Shown: positions 8,478-15,910 of the stretch, piece after piece
Numbering within the stretch: the stretch's first letter is position 1
Layout: the number at the start of each line of letters is the position of its first letter
DNA from: Streptomyces mangrovisoli
GTDB lineage: Bacteria > Actinomycetota > Actinomycetes > Streptomycetales > Streptomycetaceae
Direction: 5' to 3'
DNA: 43,868 bases
NCBI RefSeq assembly: GCF_000974985.2
Contig: NZ_LAVA02000116.1
Location: 1 to 43,868, forward strand
Notes under the pieces: generated by a model
Database searches by the model: none
What the model was told of the DNA's origin: nothing
Seen by the model: only the letters and a program-made list of their open reading frames with translations
Program-made: the position numbers and the translations under genes

Positions 8478-9062
8478 ATGGTTGATGTTCTTGCTCTGGT
8501 CGAGGCCCGGTTGACCACGGCGCTGGGCGAACCGGACGCGCGCGCGGCGGTCACCTTCCTCGGCACCGATCGCATCGAGGTGCTGCGCTTCCCGGGGGAG
8601 GACGTCGTCCGCTACGCCACCCTCGGCATGTCGGCACACCCCATGACGGACCCCACGGCGCTGGTCGCCGACCCCGTCCAGGGTCCGCGCGCCGAGCTGG
8701 TCCTGTCCGTGCGGCGGGGTGTCGCGGACACCGACAAGGTGCTGCGCCCGCTGGCCGTGCTCGCCGCGTCTCCGCAGGTCGAGGGCGTGGTCGTGGCGCC
8801 GGGCAGTTCTCTGGACGTGGGTGAGGCGCTGTGGCCGGGCGCGCCCTTCAGCTCGGTCCTGGTGGCCGAGGCGGGCGGCCTGGTCGAGGACCTGGAACTC
8901 GACGCGCCGCTCGACCCCGTGCGGTTCCTGCCGCTGCTGCCGATGACGCCGAACGAGGCGGCCTGGAAGCGGGTGCACGGCGCCCAGGCGCTCCAGGAGC
9001 GCTGGCTGACGAACGGGACGGACCTGAGGGATCCCTCCCGCAGGTCCGTCCCGCTGGACTGA
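8478..9062 (+). CDS. suppressor-of-fused (SUFU) domain protein
   Basis: A 194-aa cytosolic protein with features of the bacterial SUFU-like family: a start with MVDVLALVEARLTTALGEP, a central FPGEDVVRYATLGMSAHPM and VLSVRRGVADTDKVLRPLAVLAASP, and a conserved C-terminal LPLLPMTPNEAAWKRVHGAQALQERW. In bacteria such proteins often act as immunity-like or polymorphic-toxin-associated modules, but this one has no toxin neighbour and is a stand-alone Streptomyces gene. The start at 8478 is chosen because coding signal begins there and a -10-like TATGCT lies 6 nt upstream, suggesting leaderless expression. It ends at a nested hairpin terminator shared with the convergent MFS gene. Confidence 0.82.
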   Translation: MVDVLALVEARLTTALGEPDARAAVTFLGTDRIEVLRFPGEDVVRYATLGMSAHPMTDPTALVADPVQGPRAELVLSVRRGVADTDKVLRPLAVLAASPQVEGVVVAPGSSLDVGEALWPGAPFSSVLVAEAGGLVEDLELDAPLDPVRFLPLLPMTPNEAAWKRVHGAQALQERWLTNGTDLRDPSRRSVPLD

Positions 9063-9066
9063 CCGG

Positions 9067-9106
9067 CCCGGCCGAGGGTGAGCAAGCTCACCGAATCCTG
9101 GCCGGG
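9067..9106. terminator. nested hairpin between convergent genes
   Basis: An outer stem CCCGGCC (9067-9073) / GGCCGGG (9100-9106) encloses a perfect inner hairpin GGTGAGC (9077-9083), AA, GCTCACC (9086-9092). It lies between the convergent SUFU-like and MFS genes. A smaller GACGCC/GGCGTC hairpin follows at about 9123-9143. Confidence 0.75.
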
Positions 9107-9155
9107 ACACGTCAGTAGGTAAAGACGCCGCCATGAGGCGTCAGTTGGGGAGGCG

Positions 9156-10382
9156 TCAGCCGGCGAAGACGCCCACACCGTCCTCGGTGGCGTGCGCCGG
9201 GGTCAGCTCCTCCGCCTCGTGGGTGAGTGCCTTGCGCCGTACGACGACCACGACCGCGCCGAGCAGCGCGGTGACCGCCGCGACCACGAACGGCACGTGG
9301 ATGTCGGCCCATTCCTCGATCTTCGGCGCGAAGTACGGGGCCGCGGCGGCCGCGAACCAGCGGACGAAGTTGTAGCCCGCGCTCGCCACCGGGCGCGGCG
9401 CGTCGGACACGCCGAGGGCCAGCTCGGTGTAGACCGTGTTGTTCACGCCGATGAACGCGCCGGAGAGGATCGTGCAGACCACCGCGGTGGTGTGGCTGCC
9501 GTACCCGAGGACCAGGACGTCGGCCGCGAGCAGCACGAGCGAGCCGCCGAGCACCGTCAGCGAGCCGAACCGCTTCTGCATCCGCGGCGCCACGACCACC
9601 GAGAACACGGCGAGCAGCAGACCCCAGGCGAAGAAGACGGCGCCCGACCGGTACGGCGTCATGTTCAGCACGAACGGCGTGAAGGCCAGCACGGTGAAGA
9701 ACGTGTAGTTGTAGAAGAACGCCGAGACCGCCGCCGAGGCGAGTCCGCCGTGGCCGAGCGCCTTCAGCGGGTCCAGCAGCGACGTCTTGCGCGCGGGCTT
9801 CGGCTGCTCCTTCAGGAACGCCGTGATGCACAGGAAGCCGATCGCCATCAGGGACGCGGTGCCGAAGAAGGGGTAGCGCCAGCTCATGTTGCCGAGCAGC
9901 GCGCCGACCAGCGGTCCGCAGGCCATGCCCAGGCCGAGCGCGGACTCGTAGAGCAGGATCGCCGCCGCGCTGCCGCCGGCCGCCGCGCCGACGATCACCG
10001 CGAGGGCGGTCGAGACGAACAGCGCGTTGCCGAGGCCCCAGCCCGCCCGGAAGCCGACCAGCTGGCCGACCGTGCCGGAGGTGCCGGCCAGGCCCGCGAA
10101 GACCACCACGAGCGCGAGGCCGAGCAGCAGCGTCTTGCGGCCGCCGATGCGGCTGGAGACGAAGCCGGTGAGCAGCATCGCGACGGCGGTGATCAGGAAG
10201 TACGAGGTGAACAGCAGCGAGACCTGGCTGGCGGTGGCGTGCAGGCCGGTGGCGATGGACGGCAGGATCGGGTCCACGAGCCCGATGCCCATGAAGGCCA
10301 CGACGGACGCGCCGGCCGTCGCCCACACGGCCTTCGGCTGCCGCAGGATGCCGCCTGCTCCCGCGTCGAACGGGTCGGCCAT
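9156..10382 (-). CDS. MFS transporter, drug-efflux type
   Basis: The 408-aa product is almost entirely hydrophobic helices, about 12, consistent with a major facilitator. The loop between helices 2 and 3 carries the MFS motif A-like GFVSSRIGGRKTLLLG, and helix 5 has a motif-C-like GMACGPLVGALLG, typical of drug:H+ antiporters. The start at 10382 (MADPFDAG) has GGAGGG just upstream; the frame is open to 10415 but without a ribosome site. Substrate cannot be told from sequence. It stands alone, and the AT-rich upstream region holds a palindrome (10422-10434), suggesting control by a repressor encoded elsewhere. Confidence 0.88.
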   Translation of the reverse strand: MADPFDAGAGGILRQPKAVWATAGASVVAFMGIGLVDPILPSIATGLHATASQVSLLFTSYFLITAVAMLLTGFVSSRIGGRKTLLLGLALVVVFAGLAGTSGTVGQLVGFRAGWGLGNALFVSTALAVIVGAAAGGSAAAILLYESALGLGMACGPLVGALLGNMSWRYPFFGTASLMAIGFLCITAFLKEQPKPARKTSLLDPLKALGHGGLASAAVSAFFYNYTFFTVLAFTPFVLNMTPYRSGAVFFAWGLLLAVFSVVVAPRMQKRFGSLTVLGGSLVLLAADVLVLGYGSHTTAVVCTILSGAFIGVNNTVYTELALGVSDAPRPVASAGYNFVRWFAAAAAPYFAPKIEEWADIHVPFVVAAVTALLGAVVVVVRRKALTHEAEELTPAHATEDGVGVFAG

Positions 10383-10421
10383 GATTCCCTCCGGAACTAG
10401 TTGGTATATGCACACAGTAAG

Positions 10422-10434
10422 TTAGCTCAGCTAA
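10422..10434. promoter_or_regulatory. palindromic operator candidate upstream of MFS gene
   Basis: TTAGCT-C-AGCTAA is a perfect 13-bp palindrome in an AT-rich island that is unusual for this genome. A TATACC/CATATA -10-like element lies between it and the MFS start on the minus strand, so a bound repressor would cover the -35 region. A MarR- or TetR-type regulator would be typical; none is adjacent. Confidence 0.5.
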
Positions 10435-10532
10435 TTAATGCAAGCTACATCTAAAACTGGGCGGCGCGTCGCTCCCGCCGGACGGGTGATCGTCCTTGAC
10501 GTGGGGGAGCAGGGGTAGGACCGTGGGGCCCT

Positions 10533-11174
10533 ATGAGGGGCGAACCCAGTTGCCCGAAGTGTGGTGGCCGGGTCAGGGCTCCCGGACTCTTCGCCGACAC
10601 CTGGCAGTGCGACGTGCACGGGACCGTGCATCCGGTGCAGCCCGTGATCCCGCCCAGCGTGGAGGCCCTCGGCGTCGTCGTGCACCGCACCCAGGTGCCG
10701 GTGTGGATGCCGTGGCCGCTGCCCGTCGGCTGGCTGTTCACGGGCGTGGCCTGCGCCGGCGACGACCGCAGCGGCGGCCGGGCCACGGCCGTTGCCTGCT
10801 CGGGACCCGGCCCGCTCGGCGGCATGGGCGAGCTGATCCTGGTCGCCGAGGAACTGGGCGTCGGTCTCGGCGCGCGCTACGCGGGGGTGGACGGCCCGGA
10901 CCCCGGCCCGTCCATGAACGTCGAGAAACCACCGCAGGCCAAGGTGCTCGCCGCGGGGCGGCCCACCCCGCTCTGGCATGTCTCCGGCTCCCCGACCGAC
11001 CGCGCCGTCTTCGCCGGCGAGGCGCTCGGCCTGTGGCTCTGGGCCGTCGTCTGGCCCGAGCAGTCCGGACTGCTGATGTACGACGAGCTGGTGCTGACCG
11101 ACCTCCGGGACGCCGGCGCCGAGCTGGACCTGGTGCCCTGCGGGGCGCTGTCGCCGCGGCTGCTCGAACCCTGA
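10533..11174 (+). CDS. zinc-ribbon-containing conserved protein (DUF6758-like)
   Basis: A 213-aa protein that opens with a CPKCGG...CDVHG pattern (residues 7-30), probably a small zinc site. A conserved Pro/Trp-rich stretch (VPVWMPWPLPVGWLFTGVA) follows, then a body that includes GPGPLGGMGELILVAEELGVGLG and the C-terminal ALGLWLWAVVWPEQSGLLMYDELVLTDLRD. I recall this as an actinobacterial family of unknown function, DUF6758; the number is from memory. The start ATG at 10533 has only a weak GGGGCC upstream; TTGAC at 10496-10500 and TAGGAC at 10516-10521 may be a promoter. It is followed 125 nt later by the PHP gene, so cotranscription is uncertain. Confidence 0.75.
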   Translation: MRGEPSCPKCGGRVRAPGLFADTWQCDVHGTVHPVQPVIPPSVEALGVVVHRTQVPVWMPWPLPVGWLFTGVACAGDDRSGGRATAVACSGPGPLGGMGELILVAEELGVGLGARYAGVDGPDPGPSMNVEKPPQAKVLAAGRPTPLWHVSGSPTDRAVFAGEALGLWLWAVVWPEQSGLLMYDELVLTDLRDAGAELDLVPCGALSPRLLEP

Positions 11175-11299
11175 GGGCGCGCTGTGGACGCCGTGTGCCG
11201 GTAGGGGGCGTACGGCCGCTTCGGGTGTGACAGGGCACCTCCGTGGCCCCGCTATCCTTGGGTGTCCGCCTTCCCACCGTCCCCCTTGGAGCAGCCGCC

Positions 11300-12157
11300 G
11301 TGCGCATCGATCTGCACTGCCACTCCACGGCCTCCGACGGCACGGACACCCCCGCCGAACTGGTGCGGGCCGGCGCCGCGGCCGGCCTGGACGTCATGGC
11401 GCTGACCGACCACGACACCACCCGGGGCCACGCCGAGGCGATCGCCGCGCTGCCCGCCGGGCTCACCCTCGTGACCGGCGCCGAGCTGTCGTGCCGCCTC
11501 GACGGCGTCAGCATGCACATGCTGGCCTACCTCTTCGACCCCGAGGAGCCCGCCCTGCTCGCCGAGCGCGAGCTGGTCCGCGACGACCGGGTGCCGCGCG
11601 CCCAGGGCATGGTTGCCAAGCTCGCCGCGCTCGGCGTGCCGATCACCTGGGAGCAGGTCGAGCGGATCGCCGCGGGCGGCTCCGTCGGACGCCCGCACGT
11701 GGCCACCGCGCTGGTCGAGCTGGGCGTCGTACCGACCGTGAACGACGCCTTCACCGGGGAGTGGCTCGCCGACGGCGGGCGCGGCTACGTGGAGAAGCAC
11801 GAGACCGACCCCTTCGAGGCGATCCGGCTGGTCAAGGGCGCGGGCGGGGTCTGCGTCTTCGCCCACCCGGCCGCCGCCAAGCGTGGCCGCACGGTCCCCG
11901 AGTCGGCGATCGCCGAACTGGCCGCGGCCGGCCTCGACGGCATCGAGGTCGACCACATGGACCACGACCCGGCGACGCGGGACCGCCTGCGCGGGCTCGC
12001 CAAGGACCTGGACCTGCTGGTCACCGGGTCCAGCGACTACCACGGCACCCGCAAGACGGTGGCCCTCGGCGCGTACGCCACGGACCCCGAGGTCTACGGC
12101 GAGATCACCCGCCGCGCGACCGGCGCGTTCCCGGTCCCGGGGGCGGGCGGAAACTGA
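11300..12157 (+). CDS. PHP-domain phosphoesterase (TrpH/YciV type)
   Basis: The 285-aa product is a PHP metal-dependent phosphoesterase. Metal ligands are visible in order: DLHCHSTASDG (HxH, residues about 4-14), LTDHDT, GAELSC, a mid-protein HxxxA (GRPHVATAL), VFAHPAAAKRG and SSDYHGTRK near the end. The closest characterised relatives are the nucleoside 3',5'-bisphosphate phosphatase and the E. coli YciV/TrpH 5'-3' exonuclease; a role in degrading pAp-like nucleotides or short RNA is inferred. The GTG at 11300 is chosen for its TTGGAGC 8 nt upstream and because VRIDLHCHS is the usual family start; the frame is open from 11243. TATCCT at 11253-11258 may be its -10. Confidence 0.88.
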   Translation: MRIDLHCHSTASDGTDTPAELVRAGAAAGLDVMALTDHDTTRGHAEAIAALPAGLTLVTGAELSCRLDGVSMHMLAYLFDPEEPALLAERELVRDDRVPRAQGMVAKLAALGVPITWEQVERIAAGGSVGRPHVATALVELGVVPTVNDAFTGEWLADGGRGYVEKHETDPFEAIRLVKGAGGVCVFAHPAAAKRGRTVPESAIAELAAAGLDGIEVDHMDHDPATRDRLRGLAKDLDLLVTGSSDYHGTRKTVALGAYATDPEVYGEITRRATGAFPVPGAGGN

Positions 12158-12163
12158 CGCCTC

Positions 12164-12245
12164 GGGCTGCGCCCGGCTCGGTTGCCGACGGCTTGGGCTG
12201 CGCCCGGCTCGGTTTTTGGCGGCTTGGGCTGCGCCCGGCTCGGTT
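12164..12245 (+). repeat. 31-bp tandem repeat, three copies
   Basis: GGGCTGCGCCCGGCTCGGTT starts at 12164, 12195 and 12226, an exact 31-bp period with a variable remainder; a fourth degenerate copy follows near 12256. It lies just after the PHP stop codon. Not coding by GC3. Confidence 0.85.
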
Positions 12246-12278
12246 GTCGGCGGGTGGGCTGCGTCCCGTCGCGCTTCA

Positions 12279-12461
12279 CCGAAGCCCCGCAAAGGGGCGC
12301 GGGGAACTGCGCGCCCGGCCACGACGCGTCCCGCACCCGACTACGACAGCAGCGCCGAGACCGGCACCCGCTCGCGTGACCGCCGCCGTTCGCCGAAGCC
12401 CCGCAAAGGGGCGCGGGGAACTGCGCGCCCGGCCACGACGCGTCCCGCACCCGACCACGAC
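12279..12461 (+). repeat. direct repeat of about 68 bp, 114 bp apart
   Basis: The segments at 12279-12347 and 12393-12461 are nearly identical. Each begins CCGAAGCCCCGC, contains the dispersed core AGGGGCGCGGGGAACTGCGC and ends in ...CGCACCCGAC. Within each, GCCCCgcaaaGGGGC can fold into a small hairpin. Confidence 0.85.
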
Positions 12462-12500
12462 ACCAGCACCCGATCGACACCCCTCCTCGACGAACGATCC

Positions 12501-12631
12501 GACCGCCCAGGTCACCCCGTCCGGCCGGACCGCCCAGGTCACCCCGTCCGGCCGGACCGCCCAGGTCACCCCGTCGGGCCGGACCGCCCAGGTCACCCCG
12601 TCGGGCCGGACCGCCCAGGTCACCCCGCTCA
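12501..12631 (+). repeat. 27-bp tandem repeat, five copies
   Basis: GACCGCCCAGGTCACCCCGT starts at 12501, 12528, 12555, 12582 and 12609, an exact 27-bp period. The first two copies end CCGGCCG and the next two CGGGCCG; the fifth is truncated. The array sits between the PHP and MarC genes. The period is a multiple of three, but no ribosome site or start supports translation. Confidence 0.92.
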
Positions 12632-12662
12632 CCCTCCTACCTCCGCAAGGCCCCTCACACCG

Positions 12663-13268
12663 ATGTTCGACGTCGCCGTTTTCGGCTCCCTGTTCCTGAC
12701 CCTCTTCGTCATCATGGATCCCCCGGGGATCACCCCGATCTTCCTCGCGCTGACCGCGGGCCGCCCCGCCAAGGTGCAGAAGCGGATGGCCTTCCAGGCC
12801 GTCTGCGTGGCCGGCGGAGTCATCGCCGTCTTCGGCCTGCTGGGCCACCAGATCCTCGACTACCTGCACGTCTCCGTGCCCGCGCTGATGATCGCGGGCG
12901 GGCTGCTGCTCCTGCTGATCGCCCTCGACCTGCTGACCGGCAAGACCGACGAGCCGCAGCAGACCAAGGACGTCAACGTGGCGCTGGTGCCGCTGGGGAT
13001 GCCGCTGCTCGCGGGCCCCGGCGCGATCGTGTCCGTCATCCTGGCCGTGCAGAGGGCCGACAGCGTGGCCACGCAGGTCTCGGTGTGGTCGGCGATCCTC
13101 GCGATCCACGTCGTGCTGTGGCTGACCATGCGCTACTCGCTGCTGATCATCAAGGTCATCAAGGACGGCGGCGTGGTCCTGGTGACCCGGCTCGCGGGCA
13201 TGATGCTCTCCGCGATCGCCGTGCAGCAGATCATCAACGGCGTTCTCCAGGTGATCCACTCGGCGTGA
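12663..13268 (+). CDS. MarC-family integral membrane protein
   Basis: The 201-aa product has six predicted helices and the MarC (UPF0056) signatures: an N-terminal FVIMDPPGITPIFLALTAGRP, a central ALVPLGMPLLAGPGAIVSVI, and a C-terminal MMLSAIAVQQIINGVLQ. Despite its name, the family has no proven link to multiple antibiotic resistance and its transport role is unknown. The start ATG at 12663 has only a weak AAGG 12 nt upstream. Immediately upstream lies the 27-bp repeat array, so the leader of this mRNA would contain repeats if transcription starts before them. A hairpin at 13338-13372 ends the unit. Confidence 0.88.
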   Translation: MFDVAVFGSLFLTLFVIMDPPGITPIFLALTAGRPAKVQKRMAFQAVCVAGGVIAVFGLLGHQILDYLHVSVPALMIAGGLLLLLIALDLLTGKTDEPQQTKDVNVALVPLGMPLLAGPGAIVSVILAVQRADSVATQVSVWSAILAIHVVLWLTMRYSLLIIKVIKDGGVVLVTRLAGMMLSAIAVQQIINGVLQVIHSA

Positions 13269-13337
13269 GCCGGCCGCCCCGCAGGGCGGACGGGGCGCGG
13301 CGGCGCGGTCGGGGCGCGGCGGCGCGGTCCACGCACA

Positions 13338-13372
13338 GAGCCCCCGCACGGCGTCATGCCGTACGGGGGCTC
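13338..13372. terminator. 15-bp hairpin between MarC and the 50-aa gene
   Basis: GAGCCCCCGCACGGC (13338-13352) and GCCGTACGGGGGCTC (13358-13372) pair with one mismatch around 5 nt, between convergent genes. The next 100 bp contain imperfect repeats around TCGATCAGATG (13422-13471). A short duplication of a GGGGCGCGGCGGCGCGGTC unit precedes the hairpin (about 13291-13329). Confidence 0.75.
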
Positions 13373-13488
13373 CGAAGCTTTCGCGGTGCTCCGCGTCCGT
13401 CGTCGTCGACCGGATGTGGTCGATCAGATGTGGTTGACCAGCCGATCAGGCAGGTGCTGTCGATCAGATGTCGTCGAAGGCCGTCGCG

Positions 13489-13641
13489 TCACGAGGCCGT
13501 GGTCTCGGCGGGCCGGATCCACAGCCGCTGCCCGATGGCCGCGGCCTGCTGCACGATCCGGTTGACGGAGGCGGCGTCCACGACGGTGCTGTCCACGGGC
13601 GTCCCGTCGACCTCGTCGAGTCGCATGATTTCGAAGCGCAT
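13489..13641 (-). CDS. 50-aa conserved small protein
   Basis: The minus strand encodes a 50-residue product beginning MRFEIMRLDEVDGTPVDST, followed by VVDAASVNRIVQQAAAIGQ and ending RLWIRPAETTAS. AAGGGAG lies just before the ATG, and codon third positions are GC-rich throughout, so this is a real short gene. I recall near-identical small proteins across Streptomyces, annotated as hypothetical. It is mixed alpha/beta, has no Cys and no membrane helix, and could be a small regulatory or binding protein. It is divergent from the NYN-domain gene across an AT-rich promoter region (13642-13814). Confidence 0.85.
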   Translation of the reverse strand: MRFEIMRLDEVDGTPVDSTVVDAASVNRIVQQAAAIGQRLWIRPAETTAS

Positions 13642-13721
13642 AGCTTCTCCCTTCGTCCTTGTGGTTCCGCTCCAGTCAACGGTCTGCGTGTTACAAACAT
13701 TCCCTACGCTAAATAAATTTT

Positions 13722-13750
13722 TCGAACGTCTAACTACTGACCGGTAAGAT
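13722..13750 (+). promoter_or_regulatory. promoter candidate for the NYN gene
   Basis: TCGAAC (13722-13727), exactly 17 nt, then TAAGAT (13745-13750) fit a vegetative-type promoter. The surrounding region 13690-13740 is strikingly AT-rich for this genome (CTAAATAAATTTTTCG), as expected for a divergent promoter region. Confidence 0.5.
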
Positions 13751-13814
13751 GAGCCGACCCGACCGACCGGGACCGGTTGTGTTCGCAGCGTGACCGCCGG
13801 GACAATGGGGGGCG

Positions 13815-14714
13815 ATGAACGACGACCTCGCCACCCTCCAGGCCCGCATCGACCGCACGAACGAGCTGCTGCAGCGCATGCTCGCCGAGGTGGCGAAGAC
13901 GCCTTCGACCCACGCGATCTTCGTGGACGCCGGGTACCTGTACGCGGCGGCGGGCCGGCTGGTCGCCGGGACCGAGGACCGCCGGGCCTTCGACCTCGAC
14001 GCCGAGGGCCTGATCGAGGCGCTGATCGACAAGGCGCGCACCATCTTCGCCGACAGCCGACTGCTGCGCGTCTACTGGTACGACGGCGCCCGGCGCCGCA
14101 TCCACACGGCCGAACAGCAGTGCATCGCCGAACTCCCCGACGTGAAGGTGCGGTTGGGCAATCTCAACGCCAACAACCAGCAGAAGGGCGTGGATTCGCT
14201 GATCCGCAGCGATCTCGAATCCCTCGCCCGGCACCGCGCCATCAGCGACGCGGCCCTGCTAGGCGGCGACGAGGACCTGGTCTCGGCGGTGGAGGCGGCA
14301 CAGGGCTACGGCGCCCGGGTGCACCTCTGGGGCATCGAGGCCCCCGAGGGCCGCAACCAGGCCGAGCCCCTGCTCTGGGAGGTCGACAGCCAGCGCACGC
14401 TGGACCTCGAGTTCTTCAAGCCGTACGTGGCGCGGCGCACGGCGCCCGCCTACGAGACCGCGCCCGCCACCACCCGGCCGACACGGGAGGACGTGCGGTT
14501 CGTCGGCGCCCAGATCGCCGCGAAGTGGCTGTCGGCCCGGGGCCGCGAGTCGCTGGTCGAGCTGCTTCCCGGCCATCCCTACCTGCCGGGCCCGGTCGAC
14601 CAGGACCTGCTGGTGGAGGCCGAGGGCCTGCTCCAGTACTCCCTGCGCGGCCAGGCGGACCTGCGCCGCGCGCTGCGGGACGGTTTCTGGGACCACCTTC
14701 AGACGCAGTACTGA
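13815..14714 (+). CDS. NYN-domain (PIN-like) protein
   Basis: A 299-aa protein. After a short N-terminal helix (about 1-30) comes the NYN/PIN-like fold: HAIFVDAGYLYAAAG (first acidic site), LLRVYWYDGARRRIHT, the QQKGVDSLIRSDL segment with the central Asp, and AALLGGDEDLVSAVEAAQGYGARVHLWG with the final acidic cluster. These carboxylates would bind metal for RNA cleavage, as in related NYN nucleases. The C-terminal part (about 225-299; REDVRFVGAQIAAKWLSARG and onward) looks like a small helical OST-HTH/winged domain that could bind nucleic acid. GGGGGG lies 5 nt before the ATG. The substrate is unknown. The gene is single, with a promoter candidate upstream. Confidence 0.85.
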   Translation: MNDDLATLQARIDRTNELLQRMLAEVAKTPSTHAIFVDAGYLYAAAGRLVAGTEDRRAFDLDAEGLIEALIDKARTIFADSRLLRVYWYDGARRRIHTAEQQCIAELPDVKVRLGNLNANNQQKGVDSLIRSDLESLARHRAISDAALLGGDEDLVSAVEAAQGYGARVHLWGIEAPEGRNQAEPLLWEVDSQRTLDLEFFKPYVARRTAPAYETAPATTRPTREDVRFVGAQIAAKWLSARGRESLVELLPGHPYLPGPVDQDLLVEAEGLLQYSLRGQADLRRALRDGFWDHLQTQY

Positions 14715-14826
14715 GCACCTGAGCACCTGAGCACCTGGGCGCCCCGGGGTGCCGTGAGGGGTTGCCGTGCCAGGTGCCGCGAGAGGTGCCGTGAGTGGTG
14801 CCAGGCTGACCCGCGAAGGGCGCGGC

Positions 14827-15720
14827 CTAGCGGTGCCCGCGTCCGTCCGGATGCGCGTCCCAGAAGTCGGCCAGGGCCCGCGCCGTGGCCTCGGGCCGCT
14901 CGGTGTTGGGGGAGTGCTCGGCGCCCGGGACGACCGTCCGGTGGGCGCCCAGCCGCCGCGCCATGTCGTCGAGCAGCGACACCGGCCAGGCGTCGTCCCG
15001 CGCCCCCGACAGCACATGGAACGGCAGCGGTACGGCGGCCAGTTCGGCGATCCGGTCCGGCTCCACGCACAACTGCCGTCCGGTGACCCGGAGTTGTGCG
15101 GGGCTGGTCCCGAGCCACCTGCGGCGCAGGCCCTCCTGGACCTCGCGCCCGGCCTCCGGATCGGCCCCGGTCTCGGTGTCCTCGGGCGGCTCCATCGCCT
15201 GGATGGCTTCCCACACCTCGTCCATCGACATCACCGCGAGCGCGTCCAGGAGCAGCTTGACCCGGTCCTGTTGGCCGCGGGTGATGGGGCCGGGGCCCGA
15301 GGCCATCAGCGTGAACGAGACGAACGGCCCGTGGTCGAGCAGGACGGCCGCCCGCCCGATGACCCCGCCCAGCGAGTGCCCGAGCAGATGCACGGGGGCG
15401 CCGACCGCCTCGGCCTGCGCCAGCACATCGCGCGCCAACTCCTCCTGCGCGTAGGCGGATTCGTCGTCGGCCGGGCCGTCGGACTCGTACTGGCCGCGGC
15501 CGTCCACGGCGACGGTCCGGTATCCGCGCGCGGCCAGCGGCCCGTGCAGCGGGTTGAAGTCCTCTTTGCTGGCGGTGAATCCGGGCATTAGCAGCGCGAC
15601 GCCGCGGAACTCGGCGTCGGGCGCCGCGGGCGCGTCGACCACGGCGAACTCCCCGCGCGCGGTGGGCAACCGGTAGGCGCGGGCGCCGGGCGGCGGAACG
15701 AAAGTGGGCGGCCTGCTCAT
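14827..15720 (-). CDS. alpha/beta hydrolase
   Basis: The 297-aa product is a soluble alpha/beta hydrolase without signal peptide. The oxyanion region (LLMPGFTASKEDF) is followed by VDGRGQYESDGP, the nucleophile elbow GHSLGG (Ser near residue 116), the acid in SGARDDAWPV and the catalytic His in VPGAEHSPNTERPEAT. Such enzymes cleave esters, lactones or amides; no substrate can be inferred. The region 14715-14826, shared with the convergent NYN gene, carries GAGCACCT repeats (three copies) and several GGTGCC units that may fold into a weak terminator. The DEAD-box helicase gene lies upstream on the same strand but is separated by two strong terminators. Confidence 0.85.
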   Translation of the reverse strand: MSRPPTFVPPPGARAYRLPTARGEFAVVDAPAAPDAEFRGVALLMPGFTASKEDFNPLHGPLAARGYRTVAVDGRGQYESDGPADDESAYAQEELARDVLAQAEAVGAPVHLLGHSLGGVIGRAAVLLDHGPFVSFTLMASGPGPITRGQQDRVKLLLDALAVMSMDEVWEAIQAMEPPEDTETGADPEAGREVQEGLRRRWLGTSPAQLRVTGRQLCVEPDRIAELAAVPLPFHVLSGARDDAWPVSLLDDMARRLGAHRTVVPGAEHSPNTERPEATARALADFWDAHPDGRGHR

Positions 15721-15825
15721 GAGGGGAGGCTATCGGGCGGGTCGGACGGGGGTGCGGACGGGAGGGGGAACGGGGGTGAACCGGCGGCGGACCGCCCGGC
15801 ATCCGCGTACGGCTCGGGGAACGCC

Positions 15826-15902
15826 GACGGCCCGGCCCACACGGGGTGGGCCGGGCCGTCGTAGCGGTCGTACTACCGGGGCCGGATCGGACGATCCGGC
15901 CC
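15826..15902 (-). terminator. two tandem perfect hairpins after the helicase gene
   Basis: GACGGCCCGGCCCA (15826-15839) pairs perfectly with 15847-15860 across 7 nt. GGGCCGGATCG (15879-15889) pairs perfectly with 15892-15902 across 2 nt. Both lie just beyond the helicase stop on the minus strand. Confidence 0.85.
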
Positions 15903-15910
15903 GCGGGCCG

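Noticed and set aside
12501..12632. CRISPR array
   Set aside because: The five 27-bp units are directly adjacent without unique spacers, and no cas gene is nearby.
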